Shown in pieces: positions 7,578-14,328 of a stretch of DNA of 16,444 nt; the stretch's first letter is position 1; each line of letters starts with the position of its first letter. The stretch is taken from contig CAKUFB010000032.1 in NCBI GenBank assembly GCA_934647145.1, forward strand, positions 1 through 16,444, read 5' to 3'. This DNA is from an uncultured Clostridia bacterium (GTDB lineage Bacteria > Bacillota > Clostridia > Christensenellales > Aristaeellaceae). The notes under the pieces were generated by a model. That model was not told the origin of the DNA. It ran no database searches and saw nothing but the letters and a program-made list of their open reading frames with translations. Made by a program: the position numbers and the translations under genes.

Positions 7578-9713
7578 TTATGATGTTCCCGGGGTCTTAA
7601 AGGTCACAGTCAGCGCCGTCGCGGCGTACACGAGCGCCCCGGCCGGCGGGTTCTGATACACCGCCACGCCGCTTCCCTCCACCTTGAGCGTCAGTCCGCA
7701 GCTCCCGGCGATCCGCCCGGCCTCGGCGACCGACAGGCCGCTTACGTCGGGCACCTCGACCGTCGCCTGCTGACTGGGGCTGACCACGCCCTCGGCGTAC
7801 AGCATGACGACCGAACCCTCGGCCACCTGCGCGCCGGCCGGCGGAAGCTGGCGGATCACCTCGGCCCCCGCGCCGGACAGCAGGCATTTCAGCTTTGATT
7901 TTTTCAGCAGCGAGACCGCCTCGGCAACCGGCATGCCGGTCGCGTCGGGGATCTCGACCTGGTTTCGCGCCTCGCTTTTCTCTGCGCTCTTCGGGCAGCC
8001 CAGATAGCTCAGCGTCTTTTCCAGGATGTCCCTTGCAAAGGGCGCGGCCGTGATCGAGCCGAAGTCGGACGGCACCTGCGCCTCGTCCACGATCACCATC
8101 ACAGCGACCTGCGGGTCGTCGATGGGCGCAAAGCCGATGAACGAGCCGATGTGCGTGCTCGAGGACACCACGCCGTCCACGTACACCTGCGCCGTGCCGG
8201 TCTTGCCGCCGATTCGATAGCCCTCGATGTAGGCGTTGTGGCCGCCGCCCTCCTCGACCACCTTCTCAAGCAGCGCGCGCATGGTCTTCGAGGTTTCCTC
8301 GCGAATGGGATGCGCCCTGACCTCGGGCGCGTTCTCGAGCAGCACCTCGCCGCTCTCCGACACGATGCGTTTGACCACGTAGGGCCGCATCAGGCTTCCG
8401 CCGTTGACCACCGAGCAGGCGGCGGAAAGCAGCTGGATGGGCGTGACCGCAATCGACTGGCCGAAGCCCACCCGCGCCAGGTCAACCCGCTTGAGCCGCT
8501 CCCGCGCGATCAGTATGCCGCCCGCCTCGCCGGAGATGTCGACGCCCGTGGCCTGGCCCAGGCCGAACGCCTCCAGGTGATCGTACAGCCTGTCGGTGCC
8601 CAGCCGCAGCCCCAGCTCGACGAACACGGGGTTGCAGGAGTTGCACAGCGCCTTGGCCATACTCTCCGCGCCGTGCGGGCGCCCCCAGCAGTGGATGGTG
8701 CTGCCGTCCACCGTGACCCTGCCCGAGCAGTAAAACCCCTCGCCCGGATTGGTCACCCCGCAGTCGAGCGCCGTCGCCGCGGTCAGGATCTTGAAGGTGG
8801 AGCCGGGCTCGTACGCGTCGGCGACGCAGCGGTTGCGCATCAGGTCGGTCAGCGCGTCCACGTCGCTTCGGGGCGGGTTGTTGGGGTCGTAGTCCGGCTT
8901 GGTACACATGGCCAGTATCTCGCCGGTCTTCGGGTTCATGACCAGCACCCGCACGCCCTTTGCGCTGTTGACCTCCATCGCCTCGCGCGCGGCCTGCTCC
9001 GCGAAGCTCTGAATCACGTAGTCGATGGTCAGCTCAGCCTGCGCCCCGGCCACCGCCGGCACGTACTCGCTGGCGCTGTAGGGCAGCGCGCGTCCCTTGC
9101 CGTCGATTTCGTCCAGCACAAAGCCCGCCTTGCCGGACAGGTACTTGTTGAGCGAGGCCTCCAGGCCGCTCTGCCCCACGCCGTCGATGGTCGTCAGGCC
9201 CAGCAGCTGCTCGGCAAACTGCCCCATCGGGTAGTATCTCTTGGATTCCTCCTCCAGATACAGGCCGGAAAGCGCCTTGGACGCGGCCGCCTTGTGCTCG
9301 GCGAGCAGCGTCTTGAGCTCCTGGGCGATTTCGCGCGAAATCTGCCTTTTGAGCACCACGCCGCCCTTGCTCCTGTCCGAAATCTTCTTCAGGATCTGTT
9401 CCTCGGTCATCTCGAGCACGGGCGACAGGATGCGCGCAAACGCCTCCGGCTCTTCCACCTGGCGGGGGCTGGCCGAAGCGGTGTAGGCGGTGGCGCTGAC
9501 GGCCAGCAGGTGGCCGTTCCGGTCGACGATCGCGCCGCGGCGGGGGCTGACGACCGATTCGCTCGTCCACTGTGCCTGGGCGCGGGTCTGAAGCTCGCCC
9601 GCGCGCACGATTTGCAAGTGAAACAGCCGCGCAATCAGCGCGGCAAACAGCAGGGCGAACACGCCCATGCACAGCGCCGTCCGCTTTCGTACCAGATGAC
9701 CCGTGGATAGCAC
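7578..9713 (-). CDS. ftsI: Class B penicillin-binding protein with two PASTA domains (FtsI/SpoVD type)
   Basis: Septal D,D-transpeptidase that cross-links glycan strands made by FtsW. The 711 residues comprise a short cytoplasmic end, one membrane anchor (about 12-35), the dimerisation domain beginning SPRRGAIVDRNG (56-67), and the transpeptidase domain. Active-site motifs are Ser305 in PGSTFK, Ser359-Cys-Asn361 and KTG (504-506). Two PASTA domains follow at about 584-641 and 651-706. The start is a GTG with GAGGTGA just upstream, 27 nt after ftsL. PASTA-bearing enzymes at this dcw position in Clostridia and Bacilli are either the vegetative division PBP or the sporulation paralogue SpoVD. 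The sequence alone does not decide, but only one is present here, directly after ftsL, so I favour the division role. Confidence 0.96.
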   Translation of the reverse strand: MLSTGHLVRKRTALCMGVFALLFAALIARLFHLQIVRAGELQTRAQAQWTSESVVSPRRGAIVDRNGHLLAVSATAYTASASPRQVEEPEAFARILSPVLEMTEEQILKKISDRSKGGVVLKRQISREIAQELKTLLAEHKAAASKALSGLYLEEESKRYYPMGQFAEQLLGLTTIDGVGQSGLEASLNKYLSGKAGFVLDEIDGKGRALPYSASEYVPAVAGAQAELTIDYVIQSFAEQAAREAMEVNSAKGVRVLVMNPKTGEILAMCTKPDYDPNNPPRSDVDALTDLMRNRCVADAYEPGSTFKILTAATALDCGVTNPGEGFYCSGRVTVDGSTIHCWGRPHGAESMAKALCNSCNPVFVELGLRLGTDRLYDHLEAFGLGQATGVDISGEAGGILIARERLKRVDLARVGFGQSIAVTPIQLLSAACSVVNGGSLMRPYVVKRIVSESGEVLLENAPEVRAHPIREETSKTMRALLEKVVEEGGGHNAYIEGYRIGGKTGTAQVYVDGVVSSSTHIGSFIGFAPIDDPQVAVMVIVDEAQVPSDFGSITAAPFARDILEKTLSYLGCPKSAEKSEARNQVEIPDATGMPVAEAVSLLKKSKLKCLLSGAGAEVIRQLPPAGAQVAEGSVVMLYAEGVVSPSQQATVEVPDVSGLSVAEAGRIAGSCGLTLKVEGSGVAVYQNPPAGALVYAATALTVTFKTPGTS

Positions 9714-9740
9714 CCGATCACCTCGCGCGGAAAATTCGGC

Positions 9741-10163
9741 TTACTGGCCGTCCTTCGCGTTCGTATCGTACACAGTCATCACGCCGTCGCCCGCGTTTTC
9801 TCCGCTCAGACGCACCATCTGGATCTGACCCTCTCCGGGATAGACCATGCCCAGGCGATTGAGCGCCTCGTACTGCACCCGCTCGAGGTTCTGCCGGGCG
9901 GTCAGGGAGATTTCGCGATACTGCTTATCGCTGGTCAGGGCGCTGATGTCGCGCTTGAGCTGGCTGATCTGCTTGCCCGCGGCGGAAATCGTCGCCATGC
10001 GGCTGATATAGACGAACAGCGCCGCCACCAGCAGCCCGGAAAACACGCACAGCATGCGCCGGCTCTGCCTGCGAGCCTGCTCCATGCGGATTCGGGCCAG
10101 GCGCGCGCGTTCACGCATCTGCTCGGCGCTCTGGGCGCGGGGCGCGTAGGTCTGATTCATCAT
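9741..10163 (-). CDS. ftsL: Cell division protein FtsL
   Basis: Small bitopic divisome protein of 140 residues. It has an Arg-rich cytoplasmic N-terminus (MRERARLARIRMEQARRQSRR), one membrane segment (about 38-56), then a leucine/heptad-type coiled coil (about 58-100, KQISQLKRDISALTSDK). The end is LGMVYPGEGQI (104-114), close to the LGM...P motif shared by FtsL and FtsB-type proteins. It is known from related systems to act with FtsQ/DivIB and DivIC to activate FtsW and the PBP. Two adjacent ATG codons are possible starts; GGGAGGA upstream favours the first. It follows mraZ after 17 nt, the place where rsmH normally sits. Confidence 0.9.
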   Translation of the reverse strand: MMNQTYAPRAQSAEQMRERARLARIRMEQARRQSRRMLCVFSGLLVAALFVYISRMATISAAGKQISQLKRDISALTSDKQYREISLTARQNLERVQYEALNRLGMVYPGEGQIQMVRLSGENAGDGVMTVYDTNAKDGQ

Positions 10164-10180
10164 TGCCTGTCTCTCCTCCC

Positions 10181-10636
10181 TTAAGCCTTCTGTTCGTACT
10201 GTCCGTTCACGTAATTGAGCAGGTCTTCTATCGATTCCTCGCTGGCCATCGAAACGGCCGCGTATTTCTCGTCGTCCCAGATTTCAAGGTACTGTCCCAT
10301 GCCCACGAAGCGAATGTTCTTGTCCATGCCTGTCTTCTGCCGCAGGGCGGCAGGCAGCAGCACGCGTCCCTGACCGTCCAGCTCGCAGTTCGGGAAGGAG
10401 TTGCCCATGATCAGGCGCACGTAGGCGGTGCCTCGAATGTCCGACTCGGGAATGTGGGCCAGGTGCTCGCACTTTTCCGACCATTTTTCCTTTGGGTAGA
10501 TGGCGATGGCCTGGAACTGGTTGTTCAGCCCGATGGTGAAGCCCTGGGACAGGATTTCGCGATAGGCGGCCGGAATGGTCACCCGTCCCTTGGGATCAAT
10601 TGTATGAAGGCAGTTGCCGGAGAATTCAACCTTCAT
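10181..10636 (-). CDS. mraZ: Transcriptional regulator MraZ
   Basis: DNA-binding regulator of the dcw operon; MraZ forms a ring of AbrB-like domains and represses its own promoter. I choose the ATG at 10636, giving 151 residues, because it starts MKVEFSGNCLHTIDPKGRVT as in other MraZ proteins and is preceded by GGAGGTGG. The frame is open for 12 further codons upstream, but those codons contain the ribosome binding site. The two repeated DNA-binding motifs are DPKGRVTIPA (14-23) and DGQGRVLLPA (87-96). It heads the operon directly downstream of a promoter interleaved with phased GTGG boxes. The neighbour that normally follows, rsmH, is missing. Confidence 0.97.
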   Translation of the reverse strand: MKVEFSGNCLHTIDPKGRVTIPAAYREILSQGFTIGLNNQFQAIAIYPKEKWSEKCEHLAHIPESDIRGTAYVRLIMGNSFPNCELDGQGRVLLPAALRQKTGMDKNIRFVGMGQYLEIWDDEKYAAVSMASEESIEDLLNYVNGQYEQKA

Positions 10637-10666
10637 CCGATTATTCCACCTCCATCTTAGCTTCCC

Positions 10667-10710
10667 CCACATTATACCACAATCCTCCCTACTTTTCCAC
10701 TGTAAACCAC
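10667..10710 (-). promoter_or_regulatory. MraZ operator: phased GTGG boxes
   Basis: Reading the minus strand, GTGG occurs at 10710-10707, 10700-10697, 10680-10677 and 10670-10667. The central position of the 10-bp ladder (10690-10687) holds the degenerate AGGG. The spacing is exactly 10 bp, one helical turn. MraZ is known to bind TGGG-like direct repeats separated by 5 nt, which is this pattern. The boxes straddle both promoter hexamers, so binding should block RNA polymerase. Confidence 0.88.
10671..10699 (-). promoter_or_regulatory. dcw operon promoter (mraZ promoter)
   Basis: On the minus strand a perfect TATAAT (10676-10671) is preceded by TGG, an extended -10 motif. A 17-bp spacer separates it from a weak -35 hexamer TGGAAA (10699-10694). 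Transcription should begin around 10665, leaving a leader of roughly 30 nt before mraZ. No second convincing promoter is visible until the gap before murA. Confidence 0.85.
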
Positions 10711-10914
10711 AATTTTACGAAAAAAACTTTCCGAAACCGGGCGCGCGCCCACTTTTTCAGGGACTGCCTCCGGGCGCGTTCGGCGCAAGCCGCCCTTTTC
10801 TTCAAAAATAGGGCTCACGTCCCACGATTGCACTTTTACGTCAGATATTTTGGCGCATTTCGCCTTATAAACGTGTCGGATAGGGACGCAGACCCACTTT
10901 CCCCGTCTGCGCAG
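10711..10914. other. Non-coding stretch upstream of the mraZ promoter
   Basis: I see no gene here. It contains a perfect 12-bp palindrome GGGCGCGCGCCC (10739-10750) and a small hairpin GGCG-CATTT-CGCC (10852-10864). There are also three GGG(N6-7)CCCAC elements whose first bases lie exactly 72 bp apart (10739, 10811, 10883). The CCCAC parts read GTGGG on the minus strand, like the MraZ boxes. Whether they matter is unknown. Confidence 0.5.
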
Positions 10915-10938
10915 AAAAACCCCTCCGCACGGGAGGGG
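10915..10938 (-). terminator. Second intrinsic terminator after the metallophosphoesterase gene
   Basis: On the minus strand a 7-bp stem CCCCTCC/GGAGGGG with loop CGTGC runs directly into TTTTT. It lies 14 nt beyond the first terminator. On the plus strand the T-run is separated from the stem by a few bases, so it may work weakly there too. Confidence 0.8.
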
Positions 10939-10951
10939 GAATTTTTCCATC

Positions 10952-10979
10952 AAAAAAGAGACGCTCCATCGCGTCTCTT
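10952..10979 (-). terminator. First intrinsic terminator after the metallophosphoesterase gene
   Basis: On the minus strand a 9-bp perfect stem AAGAGACGC/GCGTCTCTT with a 6-nt loop (GATGGA) runs into an uninterrupted T-run. It sits about 30 nt after the metallophosphoesterase stop and separates that transcript from the dcw operon. Confidence 0.88.
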
Positions 10980-11009
10980 CATGTGTGGTCGCCAAGTGGG
11001 AGATTTTCC

Positions 11010-11753
11010 CTAAAACGCAGGCACGTTCTGCGGCTGGGGCCGAACGCCGTCGTCCTCGGGCAGCTCGTAGAGCCTGAAGCCCAGGCTGTCGCAGGAAACC
11101 AGGTGATACCGCACCCCGTTGTGCTCCCCGCGGAAGGCGGTTCGGATGCCCGCGCCGTGCAGGTGTCCGTAGAGCACGTCCCGCACGCCGAAGCGCTCGA
11201 GGAGCTCGGTGAAGCCGGTGTCGCGGTACAAATCGAGCAGGGGCGGATAGTGCAGCATGCACACCACGCGCCTGCCCTCTGCCCGCTTCCGCGCGTCGGC
11301 CAGGGTCATTTCCAAGCGCAAAAGCTCCCGCTTATAGACCTTTTCGTCGTTCTCGGTGGAGGACGGCGCAGGCAGCAGCCAGCCGCGCGTGCCGCAGATC
11401 ACCGCCTCGTCAAACACCACGCAGTCGTTCTGCACCGCCCACATGCTGCCGGGCAGCGCGTCGCGCACCTTGCGGATGCCAGACCACCAGTAGTCGTGGT
11501 TGCCGCGCAGGATCACCTTCCTGCCGGGCAGCTCGCCCAGGCGGTTCAGATCCTCGGACGCGTCCGCCAACTGCATCGCCCAGGACAGGTCTCCCGGCAG
11601 CAGCACCAGGTCGTTCTCGCTCACGCGCGCGCGCCAGTCGGCCGAAATCTTCTCGAAGTGGTTCGCCCAGTGCTCGCCGAAGACGTCCATCGGTTTGACG
11701 TCGCCGCCCGGCAAATGCAGATCCGCGATTGCGTAGATTGCCAAGCGCCGCAT
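11010..11753 (-). CDS. Calcineurin-like metallophosphoesterase
   Basis: Predicted cytoplasmic phosphohydrolase with a two-metal centre; the substrate is not known. From the ATG at 11753 the protein is 247 residues. All metallophosphoesterase motifs are present: Asp11-x-His13 (ADLHL), Gly54-Asp55 (PGDLSW), GNHD (84-87, followed by YWW), His168 (LHYPP) and GHLHG (196-200). The GDLSW and GNHDYWW forms fit the small bacterial group of predicted phosphohydrolases known as COG1768. An alternative GTG at 11771 overlaps the zinc-ribbon stop by four bases. I prefer the ATG because GGAGAAGGGAG lies directly before it and the family starts just ahead of the first motif. It forms a two-gene unit with the zinc-ribbon gene and ends at two tandem terminators. 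Confidence 0.9.
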   Translation of the reverse strand: MRRLAIYAIADLHLPGGDVKPMDVFGEHWANHFEKISADWRARVSENDLVLLPGDLSWAMQLADASEDLNRLGELPGRKVILRGNHDYWWSGIRKVRDALPGSMWAVQNDCVVFDEAVICGTRGWLLPAPSSTENDEKVYKRELLRLEMTLADARKRAEGRRVVCMLHYPPLLDLYRDTGFTELLERFGVRDVLYGHLHGAGIRTAFRGEHNGVRYHLVSCDSLGFRLYELPEDDGVRPQPQNVPAF

Positions 11754-11767
11754 CTCCCTTCTCCGGC

Positions 11768-12184
11768 TCACTCTTCTTCCGGTTCCTCGTCGGTATCGTC
11801 CTGTTCAGCCAGCTGATCCAGGCTCACGACGTCCTCATCTTCCTTCTTGGCCTCTTCCTTGAACTCTTCGTCGCCGAAGTTGTTCGTATCGTCGATGTCC
11901 AGCTCAATCTCGTCCATCGTGCTCACGCTGTCGATGCCGATGTTGGCGGTCTCGGGCATGATTGCGTCGTCGTTCGCCATGCTGGAGCGGCGGTTCATTT
12001 CCTTCAGGCAGGCCAGGCACAGCTCGCCGCCCGGCACCGCGGGATTCTCGCCGCATTCGGAGCACAGCTCCGGCAGCTCGGACGGTTCGCTCTCGCCGCG
12101 CACCTCCTTGCGGCAGACCGTGCACAGCTCACCGCCGTCCAGAATGTAATTCAGTTCGCAGCGCGGACATTTCACCAGTGCCAT
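11768..12184 (-). CDS. Zinc-ribbon protein with acidic tail, function unknown
   Basis: 138 residues with four CxxC knuckles, Cys6/9, Cys21/24, Cys41/44 and Cys56/59, which can form two zinc ribbons (MALVKCPRCELNYI... and ELCSECGENP...). The region from about 70 is low in complexity and strongly acidic, ending in EEPEEE. No enzyme motif and no membrane segment are visible. I recall similar start sequences (KCPRCELNYI) in hypothetical proteins of Clostridia, but no function. An AGGAGG site 10 nt upstream supports the ATG. Ribbon plus acidic tail suggests binding to a protein or nucleic-acid partner; this is only inference. It is coupled to the metallophosphoesterase. Confidence 0.85.
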   Translation of the reverse strand: MALVKCPRCELNYILDGGELCTVCRKEVRGESEPSELPELCSECGENPAVPGGELCLACLKEMNRRSSMANDDAIMPETANIGIDSVSTMDEIELDIDDTNNFGDEEFKEEAKKEDEDVVSLDQLAEQDDTDEEPEEE

Positions 12185-12233
12185 GAATATTCATCCTCCT
12201 AATATATACCTTGTCAGCCGGTTGCCAGTTTGC

Positions 12234-12262
12234 TTGCCTTCGCTTCCACTTTCCGCTAAAAT
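12234..12262 (+). promoter_or_regulatory. Probable promoter of the CAP-domain gene
   Basis: TTGCCT (12234-12239) and TAAAAT (12257-12262) with a 17-bp spacer. A ribosome binding site AAAGGAG (about 12288-12294) and the ATG at 12305 follow. The divergent zinc-ribbon gene must start from the same 120-bp gap, but I could not pick a convincing promoter for it. Confidence 0.6.
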
Positions 12263-12304
12263 AGCGTCAGACCCGGGTTCAATCACACAAAGGAGCTGTT
12301 TAAC

Positions 12305-12778
12305 ATGTACACACGCACTCACTCCCCGCGGCGGGCTTTCTGCCTGCTGCTGGCCGTCCTTATTTCAGCGCTTTCCGTTCCCGCGCTGGCCGCCGGAGCC
12401 TCTTCGCAGGAAGCGCAGCTCTATCGTCTCCTGTCCGAGGATCGCGCCGCGCACGGGCTGTACGCGCTCACGCTCGACGAGGAGCTGTGCCGCATGGCGC
12501 GCCTGCGCACCCGGGACATGCTTGAAAACAATTACTGCGGTCACGTCTCGCCCACCTACGGCACCGTGCGCAATCTGCTCGACCTCTACGGCGTATCCTA
12601 TCAGTACGCCACCGAGAACGTGGGCAGAAGCCGCGACGTCGCGCATTCGAACGCCGCCTTCCTGAGCAGTCCCTCGCACCGCCGCAGCGTCCTCACCACC
12701 ACCTATACGCGCGTGGGAATCGGCGTGTCCGTGATGCCGGGCGGCTTCGTCTATGTCTGCGAGATTTTCGCGCGATAG
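12305..12778 (+). CDS. Secreted CAP/SCP-domain protein
   Basis: 157 residues, the only plus-strand gene. An N-terminal signal peptide (basic start, hydrophobic 11-24, likely cleavage after VPALAA near 30) is followed directly by one CAP domain. The four residues of the CAP cavity are all there: His80 (CGHVSP), Glu104 (TENVG), His125 (SPSHRRSVL) and Glu153 (CEIFAR at the C-terminus). Bacterial proteins of this family, such as YkwD-type proteins, are exported and of largely unknown biochemical role; some in spore-formers are linked to the spore. No cell-wall anchor or repeat domain is attached, so it is probably released or held loosely. It ends in a convergent arrangement with the GNAT gene. 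Confidence 0.92.
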   Translation: MYTRTHSPRRAFCLLLAVLISALSVPALAAGASSQEAQLYRLLSEDRAAHGLYALTLDEELCRMARLRTRDMLENNYCGHVSPTYGTVRNLLDLYGVSYQYATENVGRSRDVAHSNAAFLSSPSHRRSVLTTTYTRVGIGVSVMPGGFVYVCEIFAR

Positions 12779-12808
12779 GCTTGCAAGACGCAGTCTCTAT
12801 CATACTCG

Positions 12809-12845
12809 AAGCTGGTCATATTGCAATGGGGACGAGCAGCTTTTT
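12809..12845 (+). terminator. Possible terminator of the CAP-domain gene
   Basis: A 6-bp stem AAGCTG/CAGCTT (12809-12814 with 12837-12842) and a T-run at 12841-12845. The 22-nt loop is long, so this is a weak candidate. On the other strand there is no T-run. Confidence 0.4.
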
Positions 12846-12859
12846 CAGTTAGCTTTCCG

Positions 12860-13762
12860 TTAAATATTCAGTTGATACACCCGGAATCTGCGGAAAAGTG
12901 TCGCGCCGGTGTGCTCCGCATTGAGTTTCGAGTATGCGTTGTCCTCATCGATTCCTCCCGCCTGAATTTCACGAATTTCGGGCGGGATTTTCCCGTTCAC
13001 CGCGTCGAACAATAGCGCCGTCACGCCGTGGTTTCGCGCCCGTGGAACCACGTGCAGGCAGGCCGCGCGCCATGCTGTTCCCTCGCGCAGCGCGATCAGC
13101 GCGCCCACGCACGCCCCGTTTTGCATCGCCAGCGCGCTCTCCCCCATGGCCGCGAAGTGCCTGTCCAGCGTGACCGCCAGCGCCTGCGCGTTCGTCGGCT
13201 CAACCGCGCGGTACATGGGGAGCAGCAGCTCATACGCCTCCCGCCGGGACATTTCCGAAAGGAAGCGCACCGTATAGCCGTACCTTTCCCTCGCCCGCGC
13301 CGCCGCCCTTTCATAGAACGCCCAGGGGACGTCCGCCCGGCGCACCCGGTAAAACAGCTGATCCGTCCGCTTTTCCCAGCCGCTTTTTTCGAGCAGCTCG
13401 GGCAGCCAGGCGGGATTGTCCGCCTCAAGCGGCGTCTTTTCGCCCTCGAACCCGCTCGCGCGCAGCCCGTTGCCAAAGCCCGACAGATCGTCCGACAGCG
13501 GCCCGACCGCCCGCGAAAGGCCCATTTCGCGCAGCTCTGCGCGAATCGCCTCCGTCAGCGCCCGCGCCGCCCGCTCGTCCCGCGCGAGGAACAGCCGCCT
13601 CACATAGCCCGTGCCTTCGCCCCTCGCCCGCCCGACGACCGCCCGCGCGCGCACCTTTCCGTCTTCCCGCACGACCAGCCCCCGTTCGCCCGGCCGCCAC
13701 TTCGCCTTCAGCCCGAAAAAACGCAGGCGAGCCAGCAGGCCGTCTGCGCGAATTACGTTCAT
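12860..13762 (-). CDS. GNAT-like acetyltransferase family protein
   Basis: 300 residues, last gene of its operon. The first half contains a degenerate GNAT-type region (YVRRLFLARDERAARALTEA, about 53-72) and the stretch GPLSDDLSGFGNGLRASGF (87-105) followed by NPAWLPELLEKSGWEK. These resemble the GP...G...GLL..GF and YNPPYY..L....GF pattern of YghO-like proteins. The second half (about 160-300) looks like another GNAT fold. The substrate is unknown. The context with two uracil-DNA glycosylases says little about it. Two adjacent ATG codons are possible; the glycosylase stop overlaps them (ATGATG), and GAGGAG fits the second (13762) better. The assignment is by pattern, not a strong motif match. 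Confidence 0.72.
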   Translation of the reverse strand: MNVIRADGLLARLRFFGLKAKWRPGERGLVVREDGKVRARAVVGRARGEGTGYVRRLFLARDERAARALTEAIRAELREMGLSRAVGPLSDDLSGFGNGLRASGFEGEKTPLEADNPAWLPELLEKSGWEKRTDQLFYRVRRADVPWAFYERAAARARERYGYTVRFLSEMSRREAYELLLPMYRAVEPTNAQALAVTLDRHFAAMGESALAMQNGACVGALIALREGTAWRAACLHVVPRARNHGVTALLFDAVNGKIPPEIREIQAGGIDEDNAYSKLNAEHTGATLFRRFRVYQLNI

Positions 13763-14328
13763 CATAGGCTCCTCATCAGCTCGCCCAGTCTCAGCACGTC
13801 CTCCCGATATACCTCCCTGAGCGACGGATTGTAAATCAGCGAGGCCGGGTGGTAGAGCGGATAGAGCGTGCAGTCGTGCCAGGAGATCGCCCGGCCGTGC
13901 GCCTCGCCGATGGTCGCCTGCCTGCCCAGGAGCGCCCGGAGCGGCGTGTTGCCCAGCGTGGCGATCACCGAGGGCGTCAGGCTGTCCAGCTCCCTGAGCA
14001 GGAAGGGCAGGCACAGCTTGACCTCCTCCTGCGTGGGCGGCCTGTTGACCCAGTTTCCGGCGTTCGAGCGCCTGGCCGGGCGGAACTTGACCGTGTTGGT
14101 GATGTACAGCTCCTCCCTTTTCAGGCCCGACAGCGCCAGGAACTCGTCCAGGTTTTTGCCCGCCTTGCCCACGAACGGCCGCCCGGCGATGGTTTCCTGT
14201 TCGCCCGGCGCCTCGCCGATCAGCACCAGCCTGGCCTGAGGATTTCCCTCGCCGAAGACCAGGATCTTGGGTTCGTCCGCGTACAGCTTCTTAAAGAGGG
14301 CGCTCATTTCCGCCTGCAGTTTCTGCAT
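13762..14328 (-). CDS. Uracil-DNA glycosylase family protein lacking the Fe-S cluster ligands
   Basis: 188 residues, homologous to the glycosylase encoded just upstream: GEAPGEQETIAGRPFVGKAG (38-57), TNTVKFRP (77-84), NRPPTQEEV (95-103), YHPAS (159-163). The N-terminal CxxC is absent: the protein runs KILVFGEGNP straight into the first motif. The third cluster cysteine is Phe82; only Cys106 remains. A segment of about ten residues (ARRSNAGNWV) is inserted between KFRP and NRPP. Cluster-less relatives of this kind exist in Clostridia, so this looks like an established paralogue, not a decayed copy. Activity on uracil is probable but unproven. The ATG is chosen because GGAGG precedes it and it touches the upstream stop (TGATG); the frame is open further upstream but there overlaps the neighbour. 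Confidence 0.88.
   Translation of the reverse strand: MQKLQAEMSALFKKLYADEPKILVFGEGNPQARLVLIGEAPGEQETIAGRPFVGKAGKNLDEFLALSGLKREELYITNTVKFRPARRSNAGNWVNRPPTQEEVKLCLPFLLRELDSLTPSVIATLGNTPLRALLGRQATIGEAHGRAISWHDCTLYPLYHPASLIYNPSLREVYREDVLRLGELMRSL

Noticed and set aside
5955..9710. Very long open frames on the plus strand opposite murE (5955-7556) and the penicillin-binding protein (8151-9710), and likewise opposite murD (3828-5327)
   Set aside because: They are antisense shadows caused by GC-rich codon use. Their translations are rich in His, Arg, Ala and Gln without domains, while the opposite strand encodes complete, motif-bearing enzymes.
12200..12209. TATATT as a -10 box for the zinc-ribbon gene
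   Set aside because: It directly abuts the AGGAGG site, so transcription would start inside the ribosome binding site, and no -35 element lies at the right distance.
13762..14328. UDGX-type (covalent-binding) identity for the second glycosylase
   Set aside because: The insertion is at a similar place, but the diagnostic KRRIH loop is absent; NRPPT stands there instead.
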